In this document: piece by piece, positions 33,656 to 41,614 of the stretch | How positions within the stretch are numbered: position 1 is the stretch's first letter | Layout: each line of letters opens with the position of its first letter | Origin: Alphaproteobacteria bacterium | Lineage (GTDB): Bacteria; Pseudomonadota; Alphaproteobacteria; Micropepsales; Micropepsaceae | Length of the DNA: 64,000 nucleotides | Reading direction: 5' to 3' | Assembly: GCA_017983635.1 (NCBI GenBank) | Contig: JAGOBA010000018.1 | Coordinates: 1 to 64,000, forward strand | Position numbers and translations under genes: made by a program | Notes under the pieces: model-generated | What the model was told of the DNA's origin: nothing | The model's input: only the letters and a program-made list of their open reading frames with translations | Databases searched by the model: none

Positions 33656-35494
33656 CTACACCAAGTCCTTCAGCAGTATGTTGATCGTCAGGCGCCCTGC
33701 CCCGCGAGCGACATCGAGGATGAGGTTCGTGCCCGCTGGCGCCTTCTTGAGGAGGCGGAAGTCGGCGAGGGTGAGCGCGGAGACTGCGCGCTTGCCGTTC
33801 GCCGCGAGGATGCGGTCGCCGGCTTTCAGACCGGCGATGTCGGCGGGGCTGCCCGGCGTGACGTCGACCACGACGAAGGCGTCGCCGTCGATGTTGGCCC
33901 AGAAGCCCGCGCGGTCGTAGACGTCGCGTTGGCCGTAGAGCTTGTTCTTCTCGAAGAAAATTTGGTGGCGGCCATAGTCCCATACGATATTGAACTGCTT
34001 CAGCACACCGGCGCCAACGTTACCCGCGAGGTACGCGTCGCTGTTCGATCCCGCTTTGCTTTGCGAAAGTTCAACGACGGGGGCCTCCACAGCGGCGCCA
34101 CCCATAGCGAAGCGCTTGCCGCGCACGATCCAAGAGCGCGCGGCGCCGCCGACGCCCCAGCCTGTGACGCCTTGGTATTTCGCGCCATAACGGGCGACGA
34201 GATTGTTCTTCTCGACGAACGGCGATGCGAGGTCGAGCGTCGAGCGCGACCCGGTGTCGAGCGTAAACTTGCCCTTTAGGCCGTCGATCTCGCCTGCGAC
34301 CTCGGGGGTGCGGTCGTTCAGGGCCATTTCAACGCGCGTACCGGGCCCACGATAGGCGAAGCCTTCCGGCTCGATCAAGGTGATGCGCGCGCTTTCATAG
34401 TCGGTGACGACGACGAAGCGCTTGAATATCTCGTAACCAACGATGCCGGTGATCGGCACGCCTTCGACCTCGCCAAACGACTCCAAGCCGATGACGACAA
34501 ACGCCTGGTTCTCTAGGAACGCGCCGCCGACGTCGACGCGGTTGACGGTCGTAAAGCCCGCTTCTTGGCTCTTCTCGCCCGAACCGCGCGCCTGTATCGC
34601 GCCTTCAGCCTTTAAGCCCAGTTCGCGCGCGATCGTGGGCGTGATGACGTTGAGACCGCCGGTATCGAACAGGAACTCATAGGGCCGGCCGTTCAGCCGC
34701 ACTTGCATGTAGATGTGATTGTTGACGAGGCGGAACGGGAACGTCGTACTTCTTGCTCCGGCGATACCGAAATCGCGCTTCGGCGGGCCAGGGGGCGCGA
34801 AGGCCGTTTGCGGTGCATCGTTCTCGAAGGCAACGGTGTCGGTTTTGATGATCGTGTCGTATTTCGCTTCGCCGTTCGTTTGGCGGGTGAAGAACGGCAC
34901 CAGGCGACCGCCAACCGGACGATAGTCGCTGCTGAATGTCGTTCGCAGTTCCTGTGCGGTGCGTTCAGCGACGCGATCGATCAGGAACGTCTTGGCATCG
35001 ATCCACAGTTCGAAGGGGCGGCCGCCCTCCGGCGTGACCTTGAGCACGTGAAACTCGCGACCGGCGTCTGGCGTGTCGCCGCCATACGCGATGACTGCCT
35101 TAGCGCGATCGGTGTACCAATAGGCGTGCGAGCGGCGGTAGGCTTCGTTGACGGCGCCGTGACGCTGATCGTCGGAGCCTTGTATGGCGACTTGACCTGA
35201 GGAGTCCTGCTCCCATGCCATCTTGCCGTCGTAGCCGGAGGCGCCGCTGAACGCGCCCAGTTTGTAGGTATCGACGAAGGCGCCCGTGCGCACGTCTTCC
35301 AGGCTTTCACCGGGACCTTTGAGGCCCGAGGTTTCGATCTGCGTCTTCGTACGGATGAAGCGGACAGTGTCCCACGCGGCACCGCCGGCTGCCGCTTTGG
35401 AGCGGGCGAGGATGTCGGCAACCCGCGGATCGGGGGCGGCTATGGCCGGCGCCACCAGAAGGCTCAAGAAGATCAACGTCAGAGCAACACGCAT
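33656..35494 (-). CDS. secreted retropepsin-like aspartic protease with two DTG sites and C-terminal PDZ
   Basis: 612 residues. A signal peptide (MRVALTLIFLSLLVAPAIAA) is followed by an about 200-residue domain of the LolA/outer-membrane-carrier type (AFSGASGYDGKMAWEQDSSG). Two aspartyl-protease halves come next: EFLFDTGGLNVITP around 290 and KFTLDTGSRSTLDL around 420. A PDZ domain lies at about 530-605 (VTPGSPADIAGLKAGDRILA). Retropepsins usually dimerise to bring two DTG together; here both are in one chain. Located in the periplasm and divergent by 57 bp from a TrmB-type regulator, which is the natural candidate controller. Confidence 0.85.
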   Translation of the reverse strand: MRVALTLIFLSLLVAPAIAAPDPRVADILARSKAAAGGAAWDTVRFIRTKTQIETSGLKGPGESLEDVRTGAFVDTYKLGAFSGASGYDGKMAWEQDSSGQVAIQGSDDQRHGAVNEAYRRSHAYWYTDRAKAVIAYGGDTPDAGREFHVLKVTPEGGRPFELWIDAKTFLIDRVAERTAQELRTTFSSDYRPVGGRLVPFFTRQTNGEAKYDTIIKTDTVAFENDAPQTAFAPPGPPKRDFGIAGARSTTFPFRLVNNHIYMQVRLNGRPYEFLFDTGGLNVITPTIARELGLKAEGAIQARGSGEKSQEAGFTTVNRVDVGGAFLENQAFVVIGLESFGEVEGVPITGIVGYEIFKRFVVVTDYESARITLIEPEGFAYRGPGTRVEMALNDRTPEVAGEIDGLKGKFTLDTGSRSTLDLASPFVEKNNLVARYGAKYQGVTGWGVGGAARSWIVRGKRFAMGGAAVEAPVVELSQSKAGSNSDAYLAGNVGAGVLKQFNIVWDYGRHQIFFEKNKLYGQRDVYDRAGFWANIDGDAFVVVDVTPGSPADIAGLKAGDRILAANGKRAVSALTLADFRLLKKAPAGTNLILDVARGAGRLTINILLKDLV

Positions 35495-35515
35495 CGCCGT
35501 CCACCAGTGCAGGGG

Positions 35516-35544
35516 TTGAAATGTTCACTAGTAGTAGCTAATAC
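35516..35544 (+). promoter_or_regulatory. promoter of the TrmB-type regulator, possibly leaderless
   Basis: TTGAAA (35516-35521), exactly 17 bases, TAATAC (35539-35544). The expected transcription start (35551-35552) coincides with the ATG at 35552, so the mRNA would be leaderless. No Shine-Dalgarno sequence lies upstream of that ATG, in agreement. Confidence 0.6.
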
Positions 35545-35550
35545 TACTAC
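35531..35550. promoter_or_regulatory. palindromic operator overlapping the -10 box
   Basis: GTAGTAG (35531-35537) and CTACTAC (35544-35550) are perfect inverted arms around six A/T-rich bases. The site covers the -10 box and start region of the regulator promoter within a 57-bp divergent gap. Binding there would block its own gene, and probably the protease promoter. Autoregulation is inferred. Confidence 0.6.
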
Positions 35551-35551
35551 C

Positions 35552-36400
35552 ATGCGATTTCAAGCGGCCAAAGCGCTCACATTCTTGGGATTCTCCGAGA
35601 TCGAGGCGCTCGTCTATTGCTTCCTGTTGCAGGAATCTCCGGCGACGGGTTACCGGGTGAGCCACGCGATCGGCAAGCCCACCGCCAATACCTACAAGGC
35701 GATCGCCGCCCTGGCGCAACGCGGCGCCATCGTCGTCGACGATAGTAAGAACCGCTTGTGCCGCGCAGTTCCCTATGCCGAACTCTTCGACCGGATGGGG
35801 CGGACATTCGATCTCCAACGCCAGCAGGCGGAGATGGAACTGGCGAAGCTCCGGCAAGCCGAGGGCGACGATCGGGTCTATCAAGTGACGTCGGTCGAGC
35901 AGGTGCTGGAACGCACACGCGCGATGTTAGCGGGGGCCAAGCGGGTCGCGTTGCTCGATGTGTTTCCGGAAGCGTTGCGGCTGATTGCCGACGACTTGCA
36001 GGCTGCGGCGCGGCGTGGCGTGAAGGTCGTCGCCCGGGTTTACGCGCCGGTCGAGTTGAAGGGCGCTGCCGTCTTTGTGACGCCGGAGGCAGAACGCGTC
36101 CGCGCCATCTGGCCCGGCGAGCAATTGAGCATTGCGGTCGATGCGGAGCAGTTCGTCACCGCGCTGCTATCCAGCGACGTGCAGTCCGTGCATCAGGCGG
36201 TGTGGAGCAACAGCACGTTTCTATCCTGCATGCAGTACAATGCCTTGCAGGCGGAGCTGCAGTTGACCGCGGTGCAAAGTGGCGCGCCGAACAAGAATTT
36301 GCTTGAGGCGCTCAGCCTCACGCGACTGCAACCGTCCGGGTTCGAACGGCTGAACGCTCGCTATGGCGACGAGTTGGCGCCAAAGCGGCGGAAGAAGTAG
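35552..36400 (+). CDS. TrmB family transcriptional regulator
   Basis: 282 residues. The N-terminal winged helix (about 1-70: ALTFLGFSEIEALVYCFLLQ, SHAIGKPTANTYKAIAALAQ, RGAIVVDD) is of TrmB type. A coiled-coil-like helix links it to a C-terminal PLD-like/effector domain (ERTRAMLAGAKRVALLDVFP, RRGVKVVARVYAPVELKGAA). In archaea TrmB proteins sense sugars; the ligand here is unknown. I start at the ATG at 35552, whose promoter makes a leaderless transcript plausible, rather than at 35507. It is divergent from the aspartic protease. Confidence 0.82.
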   Translation: MRFQAAKALTFLGFSEIEALVYCFLLQESPATGYRVSHAIGKPTANTYKAIAALAQRGAIVVDDSKNRLCRAVPYAELFDRMGRTFDLQRQQAEMELAKLRQAEGDDRVYQVTSVEQVLERTRAMLAGAKRVALLDVFPEALRLIADDLQAAARRGVKVVARVYAPVELKGAAVFVTPEAERVRAIWPGEQLSIAVDAEQFVTALLSSDVQSVHQAVWSNSTFLSCMQYNALQAELQLTAVQSGAPNKNLLEALSLTRLQPSGFERLNARYGDELAPKRRKK

Positions 36401-36404
36401 CGCC

Positions 36405-36596
36405 CTACATCGTCATCAGCCGTAGGGTGAACCAGGCGAGATTGCCGGTGAGTGCGCCGATGGCCGCGCCCGCAATCGGGCGTTTGCGCCAGAGGAGATA
36501 GCCCAGCACAGCGCCGACGATGGCGCCGGGCCAGCCCAAGACGGGGGAGACGATGAGAAGCTCCCACCAGGTGATATTGATCGAAATGTCTGACAT
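36405..36596 (-). CDS. small two-helix membrane protein
   Basis: 63 residues from ATG 36596, with GGGAG six bases upstream. Two hydrophobic helices (about 11-32, ELLIVSPVLGWPGAIVGAVL, and about 40-60, IAGAAIGALTGNLAWFTLRL) are separated by WRKRP, a positive-inside loop. Function unknown. It faces the TrmB gene tail to tail (4-bp gap) and is divergent from the esterase gene by 67 bp. The good ribosome site and topology support a real gene. Confidence 0.65.
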   Translation of the reverse strand: MSDISINITWWELLIVSPVLGWPGAIVGAVLGYLLWRKRPIAGAAIGALTGNLAWFTLRLMTM

Positions 36597-36663
36597 GCCG
36601 CTCCCTGTCTTGTGTCCGCGAGCGTAATCGGGTTCTCCTGCGAACGCGACAACGGGAGAGACC

Positions 36664-37674
36664 ATGCGGCGCGATCACAGGACGGCGGCGGGACAGGTTC
36701 ATCGGCTTTGGCTCGACAGCGAGGTCTTGAAGTCGAACATGCTGGGCGATCCGGTTCGGCGGATGATCGATGTTTATGTGCCGGCCGGGCGCGACGGGCG
36801 CGGGTTGCCGCTCTTGGTCGATGTCGTTGGATTCACAGCCGGTGGGCCGGCGCACACGAACTGGAAGAACTTCGGCGAGAACATGCCGGAGCGGCTCGAC
36901 CGGTTGATTGCGTCGGGGGCAATGCCGCCGGTCGTTGTGGCGTTTCCGGATTGCTTCACGAAGCTCGGCGGCAATCAGTACATCAACTCGCCCGCCATGG
37001 GGCGGTGGGACGATTTTCTGCTGCAGGAAGCGGTACCGCTCGTCGAGAAGACGTACGCTTGCGGGGGCAAGGACAAGCGCGGGATCTTCGGCAAGAGTTC
37101 CGGCGGATACGGCGCCATGGTGCATGCATTGATGCACTCCGACTTCTGGAGCGCAGCGGCGTCGCACTCCGGGGACATGGGGCATGAGCTGATGTTCTTC
37201 GGCGATTGGCCGAACGTGCTACGCGCACTCGCCCCGTTCAACTTCGACATCAAAGCGTGGCTCGACAACTTCTTTGCGCAAAAGAAGACAAGGGATAAGG
37301 ACGTGCACATCCTGATGATGTTCGCGATGTGCGCGTCGTACGATCCCGACCCGAGCGCGTATTGCGGCGTCAGGCTGCCGGTCGACACGCACACATGCGA
37401 GCTGATCCCGGAGCGGTGGGCGAACTTCGTGAAGTGGGATCCCCTGGTGATGGCGGAGACGATGGGCGCGGGCCTGAAGAAGCTGAAGGCGCTTTACATC
37501 GATTGCGGCGATGTCGATCAGTACAGCCTGGTTTACGGGGCGCGACGGATGCACCGGCTGCTGGAGCGGCTGGGGGTCGCCCACACCTATGAAGAGTTTC
37601 CGGACGACCACTCGTCCGTGGACTACCGGATGGATGTGAGCCTCCCGATTTTGGCCAAGGCGCTCGCCGGTTAA
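36664..37674 (+). CDS. alpha/beta-hydrolase, putative esterase (esterase D-like)
   Basis: 336 residues, no signal peptide. It is a member of the putative-esterase group (PF00756-type). The nucleophile elbow is FGKSSGGYGA (Ser about residue 145), a catalytic Asp is likely in YIDCGDVDQY (about 284), and His in PDDHSSVDYR (about 318). The oxyanion-side strand is PPVVVAFPDCFTKLG. GGGAGACC precedes ATG 36664. The substrate is not evident. It is a single gene between divergent and unrelated neighbours. Confidence 0.8.
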   Translation: MRRDHRTAAGQVHRLWLDSEVLKSNMLGDPVRRMIDVYVPAGRDGRGLPLLVDVVGFTAGGPAHTNWKNFGENMPERLDRLIASGAMPPVVVAFPDCFTKLGGNQYINSPAMGRWDDFLLQEAVPLVEKTYACGGKDKRGIFGKSSGGYGAMVHALMHSDFWSAAASHSGDMGHELMFFGDWPNVLRALAPFNFDIKAWLDNFFAQKKTRDKDVHILMMFAMCASYDPDPSAYCGVRLPVDTHTCELIPERWANFVKWDPLVMAETMGAGLKKLKALYIDCGDVDQYSLVYGARRMHRLLERLGVAHTYEEFPDDHSSVDYRMDVSLPILAKALAG

Positions 37675-37737
37675 CCCATATCGGCTTGCAGGCCGGGCCG
37701 CATTCCTTTTCACTGTCATTGTCGGCCACGGTCGGCC

Positions 37738-38769
37738 ATGACAGACAAGAAAAGACTGCGGGTGGAAATGCGCATACGGGCTGCAATTCTGGGCGGAGGA
37801 TCGTGGGGAACCACGGTGGCCTCGCTGGTGGCGAAGAATGTGCCGGCGACGATTTGGGCGCGGTCGGCGGAGACCGTTGCCGAGATCAACGCGAAGCACA
37901 CGAATGAGCGCTATTTGCCCGGGGCGCGGCTGACGCCGGCCCTGCGCGGCACGACGTCGATCGAAGAGGCGGTGCGCGATGCAGACGTCGTCGTGATGGG
38001 CCTCCCGTCACAGGCGATGCGCGAGACGGCACGCGAGGTGGGCAAGTACATTCGCGCGTGGGTGCCGGTGATCAGTCTGTCGAAAGGACTTGAGCTCGGC
38101 ACGCGTTTGCGGATGACGCAGGTGATCGAGCAGGAGCTGCCGGGGCATCCGGCGGGCGTCTTGTCCGGGCCCAATCTCGCGCGCGAGGTGATGTCCGGTT
38201 ATGCGGCGGCGAGCGTGATTGCGATGGAGGACGAGGTTATCGTTCAAGAGTTGCAGTCGATCTTCAAGACCGGGTTGTTTCGCGTCTACACGAACACGGA
38301 CGTCGCGGGCTGCGAGCTTGGCGGCGCACTCAAGAACGTGATGGCGATTGCGACCGGCATGGGCGACGGCGCGGGTGCGGGCGAGAACACACGCTCGGCC
38401 GTGATCAGCCGCGCGCTGAATGAGATCACGCGGCTTGGCGTCAAGATGGGCGGCAAGCCGGAGACGTTTGCGGGCCTCGCCGGGATCGGCGATCTGATCG
38501 CGACGTGCACCAGCCCGCAAAGCCGCAATCGCACTGTCGGCTTCGAGCTGGGCAAGGGACGCTCGATCGGCGATATTCTGGCCGGGATGCGGCAAGTGGC
38601 GGAAGGCGTGAAGTCGTGTAAGACGGTGCTGCAGCTTGGCGAAGAATACGAGTGCGAGATGCCGATCGCGACGGAGGTCAACGGCGTGATCAATGAAGGA
38701 CGCACGGCGCAAGACGCGTTTCGCGGTCTGTTGAAACGCATTGCTGGTGCGGAGGCAGATCCGGGATGA
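37738..38769 (+). CDS. gpsA: NAD(P)-dependent glycerol-3-phosphate dehydrogenase GpsA
   Basis: 343 residues. It reduces dihydroxyacetone phosphate to sn-glycerol-3-phosphate, the backbone for phospholipids. It has the dinucleotide motif ILGGGSWGTTVA at about 18-29, VISLSKGLELGTRLRMTQVI, VLSGPNLAREV, the ELGGALKNVMAIATGMGDG region with the catalytic Lys, and GLAGIGDLIATCTSPQSRNR. Two starts are possible: ATG 37738, or ATG 37768 (MRIRAA, next to a GGTGG), which would give 333 residues. It overlaps plsB by 4 bp (ATGA), so precursor supply and first acylation are coupled. Confidence 0.95.
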   Translation: MTDKKRLRVEMRIRAAILGGGSWGTTVASLVAKNVPATIWARSAETVAEINAKHTNERYLPGARLTPALRGTTSIEEAVRDADVVVMGLPSQAMRETAREVGKYIRAWVPVISLSKGLELGTRLRMTQVIEQELPGHPAGVLSGPNLAREVMSGYAAASVIAMEDEVIVQELQSIFKTGLFRVYTNTDVAGCELGGALKNVMAIATGMGDGAGAGENTRSAVISRALNEITRLGVKMGGKPETFAGLAGIGDLIATCTSPQSRNRTVGFELGKGRSIGDILAGMRQVAEGVKSCKTVLQLGEEYECEMPIATEVNGVINEGRTAQDAFRGLLKRIAGAEADPG

Positions 38770-41150
38770 ACGAGACAGTCTCCCCGCAAGTTTCGGGCGA
38801 ACCCCTGCCCCATTGGCCGGCCCCGGCCGGCGTGCGTGTCGTGTTCTTGACCGACTGCAAGACGGCGACCGAGCGCGGTGTCGTGGAGCGCTGGATTGCG
38901 CAAACGCGTCCGCCGGGCACGCGCGAAGAGCAGGTCACATTTTTGGGTTTGCCTTCGAAGCCCGACGACTTGCGGCCGTTCGCCGGGCAGTTGGAAGGGT
39001 TCTTCAAGGAAGAGGGCGTGTTGCTGGCGCCGGTGCGGATCGCGTGGCTGCCGCGTGAGCATGGCGGAGAGCGTTCGGCGCGGCTGACCGATCTGTTGCT
39101 GCTGCGCGATCCGCGCAAGCCCAAGGAGAAAGAGCAAAAGCGAATTGTGCAGGTCGAGCCGGAACGCTGCCGCATTGTGGCGGGGCAGCCGGCGAGCATC
39201 GGCGAACTGAATGCGCGGGCCAAGGCGTTGGGCGACGCGGACGCGAGCGACAAGGAAGCGTTCGCCGAATTCGTCACGCGGCAGGCGCGCCTCGCGCTGG
39301 AGCGGGCGGCGTACCGGTTGATCGGGCGGCGCTACAAGCTGCCCAGGCTCGTGGGCGAGCAGATCGCGGCGTCGCGGCATTTCCGCGACGGCGTCGCCGA
39401 GGTGGCGCGGAAGCTGAATCGAAACAGCGATTCCGTGACGAAGGAGGCGCTCGGCTATCTGCACGAACTGCGCACGGCACACAGCCCTTACTACATCGAC
39501 TTGATGATGCACATCGCGCGCGGGCTGTTCAGCCGCGGCTATGGCGCCGAGATCGACTACGACCCGGCGCAGATCGAGCGTACGCGGGCGGCGCTGGAGC
39601 GGGCGCCGGGGATCATTCTGCCGAGCCATAAATCGAACCTGGATTCCGCCGTCACGTCGGTTGCGTTTGCGGACAACCGGCTCGCGACGCCGACGACGTT
39701 CGGCGGCATCAACATGGCGTTCTGGCCGATGGGCACGATCGCGCGCAAAGCGGGGCGCGTCTTCATCCGGCGCGATATCAAGAACAACCCGGTCTACAAG
39801 TTCGTGCTGCGCGAGTATTTGGGTTATCTCGTGCAGAAGCGCTTTAGCCTTGAGTGGTACATCGAGGGCGGGCGGTCGCGCACGGGCAAACAGTTACCTC
39901 CAAAGCTCGGGCTTTTGACGTATCTCGTGTCCGCGTATCGCGAGGGGCGCGTCGATGATCTGATGCTGATGCCGATCTCCATCGCCTATGACCAACTGCA
40001 CGAGGTGAGCGAGTACGCGGCCGAGGCGTCGGGGGCCAAGAAGAAGGCAGAGAACCTGGCCTGGTTCGTGCGCTTCTTTAGGGCGCAGCGGAAACCGTTT
40101 GGGCGGATTTACTTCCGCGTTGCCGAACCTGTGTCCTTGCGCGAAATGCTGGGGCCGCCGGACGGCGGCAAGACCGAGGGCGACGAGGAGACGCTGGCCA
40201 CGCAGAAAGTTGCGTTCGAGGTGTCGTGGCGGATCAACGATGTCACGCCGATCACGGGTACATCGCTGATCGCGTTGATCCTACTGTCGCATCGCGGGCG
40301 CGCGCTGACGCTGGCGCAGATCAACGAGGAGCTTGGCGAGTACATCGCGTCGGCGACGCGGCGGCGGTTGCCATTGGCACCGAGCGCGAAGATCGCGGAC
40401 GCGGAAGCGGCGAAGCGGGCGCTCGATTCACTGACGCAGCACAATGTCGTGCGCGAACACAAAGGCGGGCTGGCGACCGTGTACAGCATCGGGCCGGACC
40501 AGCACATGGCGGCTGCCTTCTACCGCAACACGATCCTGCACTTCTTCATCAACGATTCGATTTCGGAGCTGGCGCTGTTGAAGGCCAGCGAAGCGCCAGG
40601 CGCGCGCGAGGCGGCGTTCTGGGATGAGGCGCTCCGCCTGCGCGACCTTCTGAAATTCGAGTTCTTCTTCAAGGACAAAGCAGAGTTCCGCCGGAGCTTC
40701 GGCGCGGAACTCGACGTTCTGGCGACGGGCTGGCGCGAAGCGCTGGTCAGCGGCCGCGAGGCGGTGACCGCATTGCTGAAGTCCGCGCGTCCCCTGACCG
40801 CACACGGTGTGCTGCGCTCGTTCGTTGAGGCGTACACGGTCGTTGCAGACACGCTGGCGGCGCGCGATCCGAGCTTCATCGACGAGAAGAAGCTGCTCGT
40901 CGATTGCGGCGCGGTGGGGCGGCAGTACCTACTGCAGAAGCGCATTCAGAGCGAAGAGTCGGTGTCGAAGCATCTGTTCCAAACGGGGCTGCAGCTGGTG
41001 AAGAACCAGAAACTGATGGACGCGACCGACAACGTCGCGGCACGCCGGCACGCGTTTGCGGCCGAACTTCGCGACATCATGCGCCGCATCGATACGGTCG
41101 AGGCGCTGGCCGCGGAGCGCGTGCGCGAGCAGGCTGCCGCTACGCTTTGA
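38766..41150 (+). CDS. plsB: glycerol-3-phosphate 1-O-acyltransferase PlsB
   Basis: A 794-residue PlsB-type acyltransferase that makes 1-acyl-glycerol-3-phosphate at the inner membrane. The acyltransferase blocks are LPSHKSNLDSAVTSVAF (H-x4-D near residue 288), INMAFWPMGTIARKAGRVFI, EWYIEGGRSRTGK and MLMPISIAYDQL. The long N- and C-terminal extensions match PlsB rather than the short PlsY/PlsC. It is translationally coupled to gpsA. Many alphaproteobacteria rely on PlsX/PlsY, so a PlsB here is notable. The 3' end overlaps the opposite YjbR-like gene by 11 bp. Confidence 0.93.
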   Translation: MNETVSPQVSGEPLPHWPAPAGVRVVFLTDCKTATERGVVERWIAQTRPPGTREEQVTFLGLPSKPDDLRPFAGQLEGFFKEEGVLLAPVRIAWLPREHGGERSARLTDLLLLRDPRKPKEKEQKRIVQVEPERCRIVAGQPASIGELNARAKALGDADASDKEAFAEFVTRQARLALERAAYRLIGRRYKLPRLVGEQIAASRHFRDGVAEVARKLNRNSDSVTKEALGYLHELRTAHSPYYIDLMMHIARGLFSRGYGAEIDYDPAQIERTRAALERAPGIILPSHKSNLDSAVTSVAFADNRLATPTTFGGINMAFWPMGTIARKAGRVFIRRDIKNNPVYKFVLREYLGYLVQKRFSLEWYIEGGRSRTGKQLPPKLGLLTYLVSAYREGRVDDLMLMPISIAYDQLHEVSEYAAEASGAKKKAENLAWFVRFFRAQRKPFGRIYFRVAEPVSLREMLGPPDGGKTEGDEETLATQKVAFEVSWRINDVTPITGTSLIALILLSHRGRALTLAQINEELGEYIASATRRRLPLAPSAKIADAEAAKRALDSLTQHNVVREHKGGLATVYSIGPDQHMAAAFYRNTILHFFINDSISELALLKASEAPGAREAAFWDEALRLRDLLKFEFFFKDKAEFRRSFGAELDVLATGWREALVSGREAVTALLKSARPLTAHGVLRSFVEAYTVVADTLAARDPSFIDEKKLLVDCGAVGRQYLLQKRIQSEESVSKHLFQTGLQLVKNQKLMDATDNVAARRHAFAAELRDIMRRIDTVEALAAERVREQAAATL

Positions 41151-41502
41151 GTAGTCCGAGTTTCACGCGTAGCGCCTTCGGCAGACCTTCGCTGACGAGG
41201 GTGTAGGAGAGGCGCAGGTGTTCCTTCAGTTCGCGGTCGGGGAGACCGGGCTTCTTGAGGTGCTGGATCCAGGTCATGCCGCGGGCGGCGAGGTAGGGTG
41301 CGGGGCGCAGGCCGGCACGATCTTTCAGGACTTCGTAGGCGATGGGGCTGACCTTAAACGTGAAGGCGGGTTTGTCGTCCGCCCAGCCGCCGATCGCGAA
41401 GACTTTGCCGCCGACTTTCCAGACGTGCGAGCCGCCCCATTGCACGACGTGCGTTGTGCCGGGGAGCGCGGCGCAGAATTTGTTGAATTGCTCGTAGGTC
41501 AT
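41140..41502 (-). CDS. MmcQ/YjbR family DNA-binding-fold protein
   Basis: 120 residues with the CyaY-like fold of MmcQ/YjbR proteins. Wording typical of the family: FCAALPGTTHVVQWGGSHVW, KVGGKVFAIGGWADDKPAFT, FKVSPIAYEVLKDRAGLRPA and AARGMTWIQ. ATG 41502 sits just inside a family-A palindrome-flanked gap, and the longer upstream reading would translate that repeat. The function of the family is not established; DNA binding has been proposed from structure. Convergent with plsB. Confidence 0.85.
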   Translation of the reverse strand: MTYEQFNKFCAALPGTTHVVQWGGSHVWKVGGKVFAIGGWADDKPAFTFKVSPIAYEVLKDRAGLRPAPYLAARGMTWIQHLKKPGLPDRELKEHLRLSYTLVSEGLPKALRVKLGLLKA

Positions 41503-41512
41503 GGGATTGTTC

Positions 41513-41613
41513 TTCCTGGGGCCGTGGGCGTCCCGCCCGCTCTTACGAACGTTGCAACACTCGCGAAGTCGACGCGTGGTCAAGAGCGGGCGGGACGCCC
41601 GCGGTCCCAGGAA
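41513..41613. repeat. family-A palindromic repeat, full copy
   Basis: The 32-nt arms 41513-41544 and 41582-41613 pair with few mismatches around a 37-nt loop. The unit lies between the HAD-PlsC fusion gene and the YjbR-like gene, one base after the stop of the former on the minus strand. It lies over 30 kb from the hut copies, showing that the family is dispersed. Confidence 0.9.
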
Positions 41614-41614
41614 G

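Noticed and set aside
41503-41583. Longer YjbR-like protein starting at 41583
   Set aside because: Again only repeat sequence (RDAHGPRK); ATG 41502 gives the family N-terminus.
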